Of a stretch of DNA of 64,000 nt, positions 22,341-32,466 are shown piece after piece. A model generated the notes under the pieces. It was not told the origin of the DNA and made no database searches. It saw nothing but the letters and a program-made list of their open reading frames with translations. Source of the stretch: Neolentinus lepideus HHB14362 ss-1 (lineage: Eukaryota > Basidiomycota > Agaricomycetes > Gloeophyllales > Gloeophyllaceae); contig KV425572.1 in NCBI GenBank assembly GCA_001632425.1, forward strand, positions 276,566 to 340,565. The letters are read 5' to 3'. The first letter of the stretch is position 1. Every line of letters starts with the position of its first letter. The position numbers were made by a program, and so were the translations under genes.

Positions 22341-22457
22341 TACGGTCCGCGATGCCTCAATAGACCTTCTCAGGCTGCTCCGACCCTCGGAGCAGTCGTG
22401 CACCCGTAATCCCTCATCTGTCTGCGCCTACAGTGAGACAGAGGAGTTTGATTAATC
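22341..22457 (+). repeat. Split direct repeat B1
   Basis: 117 bp, identical to B2 at 22914-23030, and directly abutting A2. It contains a perfect 9-bp stem with a 3-nt loop at 22375-22395 (CTGCTCCGA CCC TCGGAGCAG). Confidence 0.92.
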
Positions 22458-22495
22458 GGGTTTAAACTGAGGTTTACACGAGTTTAATCAACTCC
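22443..22495. promoter_or_regulatory. Candidate recombinase site at the B1/A2 junction
   Basis: GGAGTTTGATTAA (22443-22455) and TTTAATCAACTCC (22483-22495) form an imperfect 13-bp inverted repeat, with a single one-base offset, around the B1/A2 boundary (22457/22458). The palindrome GTTTAAAC lies in the spacer. The same two arms sit at the outer ends of the element (start of A1, end of B2). Inverted arms around a short core are the usual design of tyrosine-recombinase sites; the function here is inferred. Confidence 0.5.
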
Positions 22496-22846
22496 GTGTA
22501 CACGCTCTGCGCGTTTTCCTGCTCGACGCCGCGTCTGTCGAGCAGCGTATCCCGTACCGCTCCGCACGTTAGTACGGCGTAACCCGCTCCGCTCCGCGCG
22601 TCCAATTGTACGGCGTATCCTTTGTCCCTCGTAAGTATCACATCAGCAGACAGCGGATGTGATCGACGAGAGGGGGGCTCTCCTGGGAGGACAGATTATA
22701 AACTGGAGTTCGGTCGGTCGCCACTCCCTCCAGTTTCCGCCGCTGTCCTCCCAGGTGAGTAGCCTTCGTACCGCAGTCGGTAACGCTCACTGACTCAGTT
22801 TCCGCCGCTGTCCTCCCAGCATAGCTGTAGCTCAGGCTTTCGAGCA
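22458..22846 (+). repeat. Split direct repeat A2
   Basis: The full 389-bp A repeat, separated from B2 by a 67-bp spacer. It contains a long stem-loop (22683-22754) and a 65-bp intron-like segment (22755-22819) whose two edges are copies of the same 24-mer. Confidence 0.92.
22755..22819 (+). other. Probable UTR intron bounded by a tandem 24-mer
   Basis: GTGAGT at 22755 and CCCAG ending at 22819 delimit 65 bp, with a CTGAC branch-like motif inside. The 24 bases before the donor (22731-22754) are repeated exactly as the last 24 bases before the acceptor (22796-22819). The corresponding segment in A1 is 17993-18057. Splicing is predicted, not shown. Confidence 0.5.
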
Positions 22847-22913
22847 CCCTCCCTGTCTGCCACCCTCTGTTCTGAACTTAACATATATGTCCATATTTTT
22901 ATGTATTTGTTTG

Positions 22914-23030
22914 TACGGTCCGCGATGCCTCAATAGACCTTCTCAGGCTGCTCCGACCCTCGGAGCAGTCGTGCACCCGTAATCCCTCATCTGTCTGCGC
23001 CTACAGTGAGACAGAGGAGTTTGATTAATC
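22914..23030 (+). repeat. Split direct repeat B2, right end of element
   Basis: Identical to B1, with its hairpin at 22948-22968. It ends ...TTTGATTAATC at 23030, where host sequence resumes. Confidence 0.92.
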
Positions 23031-24075
23031 AACATTTTGCAGGCTGTTAAAGACTGGGTTTCCCACAGTGACAGGAAATACACGACATCAACCCCCTAAA
23101 GTGAAGTGGGACCCCGAAATGATTATGCGAGACACACCACCACCCCGATTAGGAAAATTGTGGCTGATACGAGCTGGCACACTGAAAACATTCGAGTCTC
23201 TGGACGCTGCCAGGACATTGGGTCTTCAAGCTATATGCTCAAAGTAGATAAATATATTATAGGCTCTATTGTACATGAGCAATATGCAGCTAAGTAGTAC
23301 ATTTATTCCTCGGGACTCATCACCTACGGAAGTCTCAGCTCTGCCTCATTTCATACAATTCAGCTCCATTGCAATATTCTCTTGTAGCTCTTCAACTGTA
23401 AATAAAATAAGGAATATTCTAAAGCTCCCAGTCATTCTCGGTGTTATCTTCAGGGATCCTACAGACAATTCCATGCATGTTCATGATTACATGTCCGGAA
23501 CCCGGAGCAACCCGTGCTCATCTGTGTGATAAATTGGGATGTGTACTGCCATGTTATACTTCCAAATTGCATCATATTGCTGAGTTAATGGATCAGGGCC
23601 ACAAAGGTGGCAGAGAATCGGGATGTTAGCGCACAATTGCACCATCTTGGACACGGACACAGCAGATTTGTGATTCATACTGTCATACTGATACTAGCAG
23701 CTTCTGTGATTTGTGCTCATATTGAACTGGATGTACATTTAACGCATGTCATTTCCTCCAACATGTTTTACCTCCATTATCGCAAGACACAGATTTTCTA
23801 TGCCCTGCTTTTTTCACACGGTCGTTCCTAAGACATCCAAATTAGGCAAGTGGTCACTCAACGTTGCTAGCCTAGTTGTCTCTGGCAAGCGCAAGCAGGG
23901 ACTTTGATATAAAATATGTACACCAATGTGTTCTTTGGATAAAGAATACATTATATTCAAATTTCTACGTCAAGAGAGGACATGTGTGGAACGCGCTAGG
24001 TGAAAGTGACGCGAAGAGCAGCCAAAAAGTGAAAATCAGGACCCCGTAAACTGGCTGAGGCACTACCACCATGTA
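23031..24075. other. AT-rich intergenic stretch
   Basis: About 1 kb between the Ngaro-type element and a MITE. The ORFs are under 90 codons and show no domains; I see no gene, RNA or repeat structure. Confidence 0.4.
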
Positions 24076-24632
24076 TGGTGCGGGTCGGCTAGTCACCACC
24101 ACTTTTGTACAAAGAATGTAGGAGCCCCATATTTTTTCCGTTTTCTTATTCCTCTAGTAGAAATGCTCCATTTGGGGCATAGAACAATTCTACCAGACAG
24201 AATTTCGATAGGGTCAAAATTGGGCGAGATACATTTTCGGACCAGATCGTATTTTGCCACATGGGAATATATTTCCATATATAGAAATAATCAACACCCT
24301 AATTATTTCAGACTGTGTCAAACTGGTGCAGCAGCGTCTCCGGAACCCGTCTGTGGGATGTGTATTGATGAGAACTGAATTGTCTTACCCTCTGCTGAGA
24401 ATCTTTTCCACCCAGACCATCATGAAGCAGTTTCGAGGTGTGGTGCTATGCAACACTGGATATATTATATAAAATCTACAGCCAATTGATGTGCCGTTCT
24501 ATTGGATGTGCCCAGATAGGCATAGTTTACGATGAAATCTAGGGGAAAATAAAGCAAAAATTGAATTTTTTGCGAGTCCGACCCGATTTTGCCGCTGTAC
24601 AAAAGTGGCGGTGACTAGCCGACACCACACCA
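24076..24632. mobile_element. 557-bp MITE with about 36-bp imperfect TIRs
   Basis: The left terminus starts TGGTGCGGGTCGGCTAGTCA (24076). The reverse complement of the right end starts TGGTGTGGTGTCGGCTAGTC and continues in parallel through CACCGCCACTTTTGTACA; the ends differ by a one-base indel and a few substitutions. Both sides carry TA (24074-24075 and 24633-24634). The AT-rich interior lacks a transposase. It is unrelated in sequence to the MITE at 5178 and lies 220 bp upstream of the wax-synthase-like gene. Confidence 0.72.
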
Positions 24633-24852
24633 TAGTTGATGTCGCCGGCAACTTCCTTGCCTGCCCCTTGGCGTCAATCATCGCCGATGCTCTTGTTCTC
24701 TGTCTGCTCTCTCCGCAGCCGTCGCAAGTCATCGACATAGACGCCCATGGACTACCGGAGAATATACTTCGAGTACGTCCTCCGCGGCGGTGCTCAGTTC
24801 GTACTGACGCCAGCACAGAGTATGGAACGCGACCAATGCCGCCTGGCGCACT

Positions 24853-26219
24853 ATGATCCCCGAACCTCAGAACCGGAAGATCGTAACCTGGCAGGATGCC
24901 CCAGTCATGCTCATGCACCTCGTGCCCCTCCTCTTCCAAGCATATCTCGTCCGTCGACCAGATACCTATCTCATTCGCCTGCTGCTGCTCCCGTCGGTCG
25001 TCGTGTGCCTGCTTCGTGTCTCATTCGGGTACATGTTCACGAACCCGCATCTAAATGTGTACAACTGGGCAATAGGTGCGTCAATCTCTCCATCACACTT
25101 TCACACTGACTGATCGGCCCGTCATCCAGCCCTCTTGGGTCTCTTTCTCATCGCCCGCTCCCTCGACTTTGCCTTTACTCCAGAAGGGCACAAGAAGCTC
25201 ACCGAAATCGCCCCCGGCGTCCCGCGCGGCGCCTCCCCCGACTCTGACGACTCCACCCTCGACCGCACCGAGAAGCCCGCGCACCGCTCCCCCACCGCGC
25301 CCACCCTCCTCCCGCTCTGGTTCCGTGACGCCCTCGAGATCCTCTTCACCGCGCGCGGGCTCGGCTGGGACTTTGGCAAGGACGTCTACGTCCCGCGCGA
25401 CACCCGCCCCCAAGCACGCGGGCCCTTCCTCCGCGCGACCCTCCTCTCCTTCTTCAAACACTTCCTCCTCCTCGACCTCCAAGAGTCCCTCATCAAATGC
25501 GTGCCCGGCCTCTCCAGCCCGTACGGCGGGTCCATATTCGTCGCGTCCATCCCCCCCCCGCAGCGCTACGCCGTCTCGACCTTTGCCCACGTCCTCACCG
25601 GCAACTCCTTCATCTCCGGCTTCCAGATGGTGTACGACCTCTGCACGCTCGTCGACGTCGGGCTGCTCGGGCACTCGCCCTCCGCGTGGCCGCCTATCAT
25701 GGAGAACCCCTGGGCGACCGACTCGCTGCACGGCTTCTGGGCGAAGCGGTGGCACCAGATCTTCCGCCGGATCTTCCTCGTCTGTGGCGGCTACCCCGGG
25801 TACTTTGTTGGAGGGAGAGTGGGCATGGTCCTCGGGACGTTCGCGGCGTCGGGGCTGTACCACGAGCTCGCGATATACGCCATGGGGAGGGGCTTGGACC
25901 ACAGAGTCACGATTTTCTTTGCGTTGCAGGGCGTGATGGTGATCCTGGAAAAGGTGTGGCGGGTGGCGACCGGGAGGAGGGTGGGCGGGTGGTGGGGCCG
26001 GCTGTGGTGCTACTTTGTGATTATCGTGCTCGGGCAGCCTGCAAGTGGGTCGAACGCGCTTTACTTGCTATATGCCACTTAATTTATTTTGCAGTTGATG
26101 CGTGGCATGTCCGGGGCCTCGCGGGCGGCATGGTCATTTTCCCCATCATCAGTCCCACGCGGCGAATCCTGTTCCCCTTGTTGAGATACCTCTGGTCGCT
26201 TAGTCATGGATCGTCATGA
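24853..26219 (+). CDS. Wax-synthase-like MBOAT acyltransferase
   Basis: A membrane-bound O-acyltransferase of the wax-synthase domain type, expected to acylate an alcohol substrate in the ER membrane; such proteins are common in basidiomycetes, often with terpenoid or sterol-ester roles. Exons 24853-25075, 25130-26044 and 26095-26219 join in frame with GT-AG introns. The family opening is present (MLMHLVPLLFQAYLVRRPDT, YNWAIG), followed by LFLIARSLDF. The signature HGFWAKRWHQIFRR sits about two-thirds along, and the candidate catalytic His is in ASGLYHELAIY. About eight hydrophobic spans are visible, and length (about 420 aa) fits. Exon 2 is very GC-rich, which makes long spurious ORFs in the other frames. 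The start at 24853 was chosen because earlier ATGs lie in another frame. Confidence 0.88.
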
Positions 26220-26601
26220 GGACCGGGGTAGCCCTTGCGGGTGCTTTATGGTCGCCGGACTGTCGTATTGTATCATAACCTAATCGATTTCTGGATTTAG
26301 AACGTCTAGCTAATGATATTCATGTCTTTCACGATTTAGCCGGATATCTCTCAAACACGGTGTATTATATCATACAGACCTGTGGATTTACATAGAACGT
26401 TTTGCTAATGATCCCAGTCACGATTTGTTTTTTGTCTACACAGATCGGATTGTAATTGCTGCGTTTGGTTGTTCCCTACAGTATATAGCTTTGATTCTGA
26501 TATCCCATGAAGAAGCTTGTCGACTATCCGTCATGAAGTGAAAAGCGGGAAAGCGTGCACAAGAAAACATTACGACGAGCAGACACCGCGAATCACAACG
26601 C
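26220..26601. other. Convergent 3' spacer with an imperfect duplication
   Basis: Between the 3' ends of two convergent genes. Blocks near 26291-26340 and 26385-26430 share GGATTTA, AGAACG, GCTAATGAT and CACGATTT in order, suggesting a decayed tandem duplication of about 95 bp. No gene. Confidence 0.4.
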
Positions 26602-28233
26602 CTACTCCCCCCCCTCCTCCTCCTCCTCCTCCTCCGCCTTATTCTTCCCCGTCTCATCCCTCACCCCCCCCTCCGCAAAGTTCAATATCCCCGCCATATC
26701 CAACAACCGCACGACCTGCTCCGCCTCCTCCACCGGCATCCCCCCGAGCACCCCATTCACCGCCTCCAGCTCATTCGTCCTCAAGGCCTCCTGCAGGGGC
26801 ACGGGGAACCCCGCGAACACGTCCCACCGCATCTGCAGCGCCGTGCGCACCTCCTCGACGTCCATGTCGAGCCCCTCCTCGAGGCGCAGGTCCGCGGGCG
26901 GCGGGCCGGCGGGGACGTTGAACGAGATGCGCGTGCCGGGGTGCTCGGGCACGAGCTGGATTTGTTCTTGCCCGCCCTCGCTGGCGCTCTGTTCCTGCGC
27001 GAGGCGCACGCGCTGCACGAGGTGCGCGTACGTGTCCTCGACGTCCTTGGCGAACACGGCCTCGGCGCGCTTGTCGCCCGCGATCATCCTGGGGGCGTGT
27101 CAAATCAGGGATGGAAGGGGGGAAGGGGAAGGGGGGGGGGCACGCACTTTTGGAAGAACAGCCGCACGCCGTCTTTACCGAGCTTGTCGCAGTACTGCAG
27201 GAGCAGGCTCTGGTGCACGCACTGCTGCGCGGCCAGACGCTGCCCCGCGGATTCGGCGTTGAAGGCGGCGACGAGCAGCGCGTCGGAGGCGCCGGGGACG
27301 ACGACGTCGCGGTGCGCCTGGATGAACTCGAAGGAGCGCTGGTACGCGCGCAGGGGGAGCTGGGAGAAGGCGGTGAGCGAGGGCGTCATTTCGGGGAGCT
27401 CGATGTCGTCGTCGTCGGAGGGGGAGGGCGGGGGGACGCTCTGGGGGTTGAGGACTTCGTAGGTGGTGGTGGTCTTTGGTTTGGGCTTGTCGGTCATGGC
27501 GCCTTTGACGGGTGGGGGCGCGGGTTTGGGCGGCACGTACTGCGGGGGGTGAGGGGTGTGTGTGTGTCGCAGAACATGGCGGGACGTACATGGTTCTCCC
27601 ACCCTTCCTTGATGTCGTCGCTCGTAATCTTCTTCTTCTGCTCTTCTTCCAGTTCGTCCAGCTCCTTTTCCAGCTTCTCTGTGTGCTCTCCCAGCTGCTT
27701 GACGTGCGTATCCAGCGCGGCGACCAGCGTCTCCCCGAGCTTCGGGTCGCCCTTTGTGACGCCCTTTTTCTTCGCCTCTTCGTACACCTGGAGGAGCAGG
27801 CTGAGGATCATGGCATCGTAGGTGGGCTGATTCGGCGCATTTGTGGGCGGGGCGTCGGGCGAGGGGTTGGTGCGCAGGCGTTCGACGAGGGAGGAAAAGT
27901 AGTCGGGGCCGTCCGCGGCGACCTGCTCTTTGATGGAGACTAGACGGGGGTGGAGGACTTGGTTGCAGGCGATCTCGGGCTTGATGTGGTTGATGCGCTG
28001 CTTCCGGAGCTCGCGCTTCTCGTGGATGTCGCGCTGCTTCCATCTGCCTGGAGGTAAGATGCGGGCGGGAAAATAAAAGAGTGGGTACGCGCCTGATGAG
28101 CGATCGCTTATCGACGTTCGGGTGGCCCTCGATGTCCGAGTCGTCCGAGAGCTAGAGCAGAGTTAGTACGTCATTGTAGAGTGGAAGAGAGGCGTACTTC
28201 GAGGGCATCCCACTTTGAGTAGTTTAGAGGCAT
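26602..28233 (-). CDS. CDC37: CDC37, Hsp90 co-chaperone for kinases
   Basis: Delivers client kinases to Hsp90 in the cytosol. The N-terminus MPLNYSKWDALELSDDSDIE is the invariant family start, with Ser14 and Ser17 at the conserved CK2 phosphorylation positions. Next come HPNVDKRSLIRWKQRDIHEK, a long coiled coil (KQLGEHTEKLEKELDELEEE), a Pro-rich linker, the Hsp90-binding region (AYQRSFEFIQAHRDVVVPGA, LAAQQCVHQSLLLQYCDKLG, RLFFQK) and the C-terminal domain from MIAGDKRAEAVFAKDVEDTY, ending in an acidic run at 26602. There are at least four introns. The one after LI (28092-28044) needs a GC donor (AG/GCGCGT) to keep the conserved IRW reading. Full length, about 500 aa. Confidence 0.95.
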
Positions 28234-28526
28234 GGTGGTGGTCAATGTCAAGATGAATGCAGAGTTGGCGGTAAGTCGAGACGCTCGCTGGAAACTTCTG
28301 GAACGCATCGCATCTGTGCTGTGGCGTTGCGGGCGTGGGTGAACATTGGGTGAATATGTTCCTGACGCTACGATGGAGAACACATTTTGCTATCGTCTAC
28401 CTAGTGGAATGCACTGAGTGCCTCCGGGGAATGCCGATGGCTGTGTTGGTCATGAAATGGAAAGATCGGTGCCTGAGAATACACTAGTAGTAGTACTAGC
28501 CACTCTGATGTTGCCTCTCGCCAGCC
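28234..28526. other. Divergent promoter region, CDC37 / methyltransferase
   Basis: Under 300 bp between two divergent start codons. It must hold both promoters; no specific element stands out. Confidence 0.4.
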
Positions 28527-31500
28527 ATGCTCAATCCCTATCCCACCCTCGCCCTCACCCGCCTCCGCGCCAACTCGTCCCCCGCCACGCCCCGCCCGCC
28601 AGACAATCCTCCCCCCGCCCCCAAGCAAAAGTCCCGCCCACTCACCCTCTTCGCCCCCACCGTCCAGCTCGCTAGGAAACTCACCCCCCGCAGGAAACAA
28701 TCCAATGCCGACGCAACCCACATCAACATCCCGCCCCCCCGCCCCCCGCGCAACCCCGCCCGCACCGCCGCCCCCAAACGGCCCTCCACATCCTCGGGCA
28801 TCCCCCAGTCACACAGCACATTCTCGCTGAAGCGGCCCTCCACCTCCTCCGGCGAAAAGCGCCCTCTCATGGTTTCCGACCCCATATCGCCCGGCGGCGC
28901 AGCCATCACTCCGTTTGCCGTAAGCCATCCTCATTTATCACCTGCTCCCGTCACCGACGCCGAACGTGCAGTCATTCACAGACCTGCGCATCACGCAGAG
29001 GAAAATGGCCCCGAAGAACTCGTCCGTCAGCGCGCCAGACCCCGGCGCAAAGAGCCGCAGCTCGAACGCGACGTCCCTCTCCGAACACAGCGTCAAGAGC
29101 AACAACAACCTGTCCACCCCGGATCGGACCATCCTGCAGGAGCTGAAGCGCTCCATCGCCGCGCGGGACGCGCAGTTTGCCGTAAAGGGCGGGAAGAAGC
29201 ACCACCCGTACCCGGCCACGCTCGTCCCGTACCCGCGGAGCTACGAGCGCCAGGTCGTCGATTTGTCAGTCCACTGCCCCTACACGTAAAACATAATATT
29301 GACCGGAACTTAGCGACGTATGGGAAGGCCAGTTCATGCAGCAAGTGTGCGGCAGCGTCACCTGGCACGTCTTTGACCCCCCGCCGACAAAAGTGTGCGT
29401 CCATCCATGCTACAAGTCAAAAGTTCGAGGTTCACTGAAACTGACTTGACAGGCTCGACATCGGATGCGGTACGCCATTCCCGCCACAACACCCACAATC
29501 CACTGACACCCTGCAGGAACGGGCACCTGGGTCCTCGAATGCGCAAAGCTCTGGAAGGTCAGCCGCTCCATAAACTAAAATGCCGCGCCTCATACATAAT
29601 TGTGATGCACCCCATACATAATCCTCGTCGCTGCAAGCAGAAGTGCCACTTTATCGGTACGTAATCAATCTTACCATTACCCCCGGATCAGAACTCTGAT
29701 ATGATCTTTTTCGGCGCAGGGTTGGACCTCGTACCGCTGCACCCCGACCTGCAGCAGGTAGGCTCGTCGGACCTCGCGGCGCGGATTACCTGGGTGCAGG
29801 CGAACTTGTACGTCTCTCCCTTCCCACCCACTCACCCTCACTCTTTCTCACCCTTTCAAACTTCATACGTTGTGACTTGCATACATCGGTTTTGTGACAT
29901 GCATGCAGCCTGGAGGGCCTCCCCTTCCCCAACGAAGAGTTCGACTTTGTGTACGTCGCCCTCACCGCCGCCCTCGCGGCCCGCTCTGACCTTCCACTCC
30001 TTCTATTAGGCGTGTCAAGCGCATCGCCCGCGGCGTGCCGGAGGACAAGGTGCGTCTCCCCCCTCCTTCCTCAATATCACATGCCTCGCAGGACTGACTA
30101 TTGTTATTTACAGTGGGACTCTCTATTCGAGGTACGCACTTCCTCCCTTTCTTCCCTTCCCCAAAATGGACGCTCACGCCCAAAAGGAAATATCACGCGT
30201 CCTAACCCCCGGGGGGGCATTCGAGGTCAGCCCATCCCTCCCACTCCATTCCACTCACTAATAGCATAGTGACATAGATGATCGAGGAGGATCTGTACTT
30301 CCCCGGCGCGGCGCGCGACCCGCCTGCACCTTCACCTCCATTACAGACGCCGGGTTCTCCATTACAGACGCACACGCGCGCGCCGGGTTCTTCATTACAG
30401 ACGCACACGCACGCGCCGGGTTCTCCATTACAGACGCACACGCGCGCGCCGGGTTCTCCATACCGCGCACACGACCAGCGGCATCACCCGTCTTCGACTT
30501 CTAGCGCCGCATTCCATTCCGGTGAGTGGCACTGCTTCTTGCGACGCGTGGGAAAATTGAACCCGGGCGCGGGTTTTAGGTGCTAGGATCGCCGGTGGGG
30601 CGGCGTCGGATCACGCGCAAGACGACCTGGTGCGCACGGCGAACCCCCGGGACCACAGCCTCCTGGAGACGATCTACACGGAGATGCACGGCGCGCGGTT
30701 TGTGAACCTCGCGCCGTTGTCGTTGTTGGGCAATTATTTGTCGTTGTATTTTAAAGGTGAGTGCAGGGGTTGTTCGTGCTAAGAGAAGGAGAAGGAGAAG
30801 GGGCTGATTGAGTTGTTTGCCTGGGTTCGTTTGTCTTCTTCCGTAGACGTACGCACGCACCCGCCTATAATCGTCACCTTCCCGCCGCCGGTAGGCTCTC
30901 TCTCGAAGGACTCCCAGGCGAGGTACCACGATGACGACGACGACTATCCTTCCGCGCCGTCGGACTCGGGCGAAGACTCGGACGTCCTGGACAAGGTAGA
31001 CCGCAAGGCGCTAAAGGCAGCCCTTCTCCGCGCACGCAAGTCGGAGAGCGCGAATAGGCTGTCGACGTACCTGTCGACGGAGGAGATCGTGCGCCGCACG
31101 CAGCCGTACGTGAACCTCGACAGCGCGCGGCGGATCGCGCTCGCGCCGGCGACGCGCGCGTCGATCTTGTTTAGCGACGACCCGGAGCGCCCGTCGCTCT
31201 TCTCCGCGCCTGCTCACACTCATACTCATACCCGGGCGGACGACGACGCCTCGACGCCGTCGGACTCGGCGATCGACCTGTCGTCGACGCTGGGGCTGGG
31301 CACGGCGCTTTCCTTTTCGTTCGACGCGCAGCCGCCGCGGAACGTGCTGCGGCGCTCGACGATGCCGAACAAGACGTTCAACTTTGATTTGCGGTCGCTG
31401 AACCTGCACCTGGCGGCGCGGGTCGCGGAGATCGTCGCGTGCGCCGAGGCGATGTGGGCGTGGGTGGCGGAGTACCAGGCGGCTGCGGCGGTGCGCGGGG

Positions 31501-32024
31501 GGCAGCTGGACGCTCCGACGAGGCAGGCGTTGTTGGGCTTGTCGAGAGCGGACTTTGATAATCTAGTGACGCAGTTTGAGCTGTACGTGCTGCTCGGTTT
31601 TCTCGCCTGTTCTTGAAGCTTGAAGGCTGACACTGCTGTTTTCTGTTGTGTCAGTGACATGTCGGATTATGTCATGCTAGGCTCCCTCCTCGAACAGCGC
31701 TGCGAGTGGTGCGCCCCGCCTCTGCAACGGACGCAGGCCCGCAAGGCCTTTGACATCGCGTGCAAGACATGGGCCGACTACCAGAGCCAACTATCCCGCC
31801 AACGGCAGCGCGTGCATTCGTCTGCAGTCGCGCCGCCGCCCTCGCACCCTACCCCCGATACCAGCAACGTACGCCGGAGTAAGAGCGACGCGCATCGACG
31901 GAAGCGGCCGAGCAGTGCACGACTAGCTGCGCCTGCGAATGCGAATGATCCGCCAGAGCAGGAGGACGATCCCTCGCAGAGGCTGAGTCGGACGTTGCGC
32001 GTTTTCGTCGCATGGAAGCCTTGA
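28527..32024 (+). CDS. Large SAM-dependent methyltransferase (class I)
   Basis: A basidiomycete-type protein with a class I methyltransferase core inside long low-complexity flanks; the substrate is unknown. Exon 1 (28527-28919) encodes a Pro/Ser/Arg-rich N-terminus; exon 2 starts at 28972 (SFTDLRITQRK). SAM-binding motif I, LDIGCGTGTWVLECAKLWK, is split by an intron near residue 258; the acidic loop KCHFIGLDLVPLHPD and motif EEISRVLTPGGAFEMIEEDL follow. A Ser/Pro/His insert built from an 11-aa tandem repeat comes next, then SLLETIYTEMHGARFVNLAP, an acidic linker, a helical C-terminal domain (ARVAEIVACAEAMWAWVAEY) and a basic tail ending RTLRVFVAWKP. About ten short GT-AG introns, all frame-compatible where checked. 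The core recalls LaeA-like regulators, but the extensions differ. Confidence 0.82.
30336..30462 (+). repeat. Coding minisatellite, 33-bp unit
   Basis: Three full 33-bp units (30352-30384, 30385-30417, 30418-30450) plus partial copies on both sides encode GSPLQTHTRAP-type repeats within the methyltransferase. The unit length is a multiple of three, so gain or loss keeps the frame. Each unit contains TTACAG, a 3' splice-site look-alike. Confidence 0.85.
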
Positions 32025-32466
32025 TCGCTTCTCCTCTCACCAACTACCCTGTCAAAATTATGTTTCGTGTACCTATTCACTTCACCCTTTCCTCTTATCA
32101 CGCTCTGGAGCCGCATTTATCATTTATCATTATGACTATTACGTCCTATTTATGACCTTCTTCCCATCTGTTCTTGAATCTTGTGCTATTTTAGTGTATT
32201 AACCCGTTCAGGCTGTATAGACTAGATACCCCATACCTTGTTGTTGTGAACCCGACAATCCTGTGGTGCCCAATGAAGCTGTAGTTCAATCCAGTGAGCC
32301 GTTGCAAGGGTCAGCACACGGATGTAGTAGTTTGGGTAGTGCAGGATTAGTCGATGGTACTTTACATCTAAAACGAATTTTGATAAAAATACAACGGGTG
32401 TTCGCGTTCATTGCAAGATCTTCAACACAGTCCTTTTCCTGTTCAAATGTTCTGCGAGAGCATATC
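32025..32466. other. Convergent 3' spacer
   Basis: Between the stop codons of the methyltransferase and NCA2. AT-rich UTR-like sequence; no gene or repeat seen. Confidence 0.4.

Larger units (their letters stand above)
17642..23030 (+). mobile_element. Ngaro-type tyrosine-recombinase retrotransposon, complete
   Basis: The element has the diagnostic split direct repeats: A1 (17642-18084), coding region, B1 (22341-22457), A2 (22458-22846), B2 (22914-23030). B1 and B2 (117 bp) are identical, and the 188 readable bases of A1 are identical to A2. Internally there are a gag-like ORF and an RT - RNase H - tyrosine recombinase ORF, with no methyltransferase domain and no DDE integrase. This separates it from DIRS proper and from LTR elements. 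There is no long target duplication; the ends share only TC (17640-17641 and 22456-22457/23029-23030), as expected for recombinase-mediated insertion of a circular intermediate. Intact frames and identical repeats suggest recent insertion and possible activity. Confidence 0.92.

Noticed and set aside
17642..23030. LTR retrotransposon (Gypsy/Copia) interpretation
   Set aside because: The repeats are split A/B units, there is no DDE integrase or aspartic protease, and the C-terminus is a tyrosine recombinase with R...HxxR...Y.
17642..23030. DIRS1-like interpretation
   Set aside because: No methyltransferase domain and no inverted terminal repeats with internal complementary region; the direct split repeats fit Ngaro better.
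25076..25936. Long Ser/Pro/Arg-rich ORFs, including a 269-codon minus-strand one at 25093-25902, over the wax-synthase-like gene
   Set aside because: They overlap a well-conserved MBOAT exon in other frames; high GC removes stops there and produces low-complexity readings.
30202..30470. Minus-strand repetitive ORFs (ACASVMENPAR-type)
   Set aside because: They are the antisense reading of the coding minisatellite in the methyltransferase.
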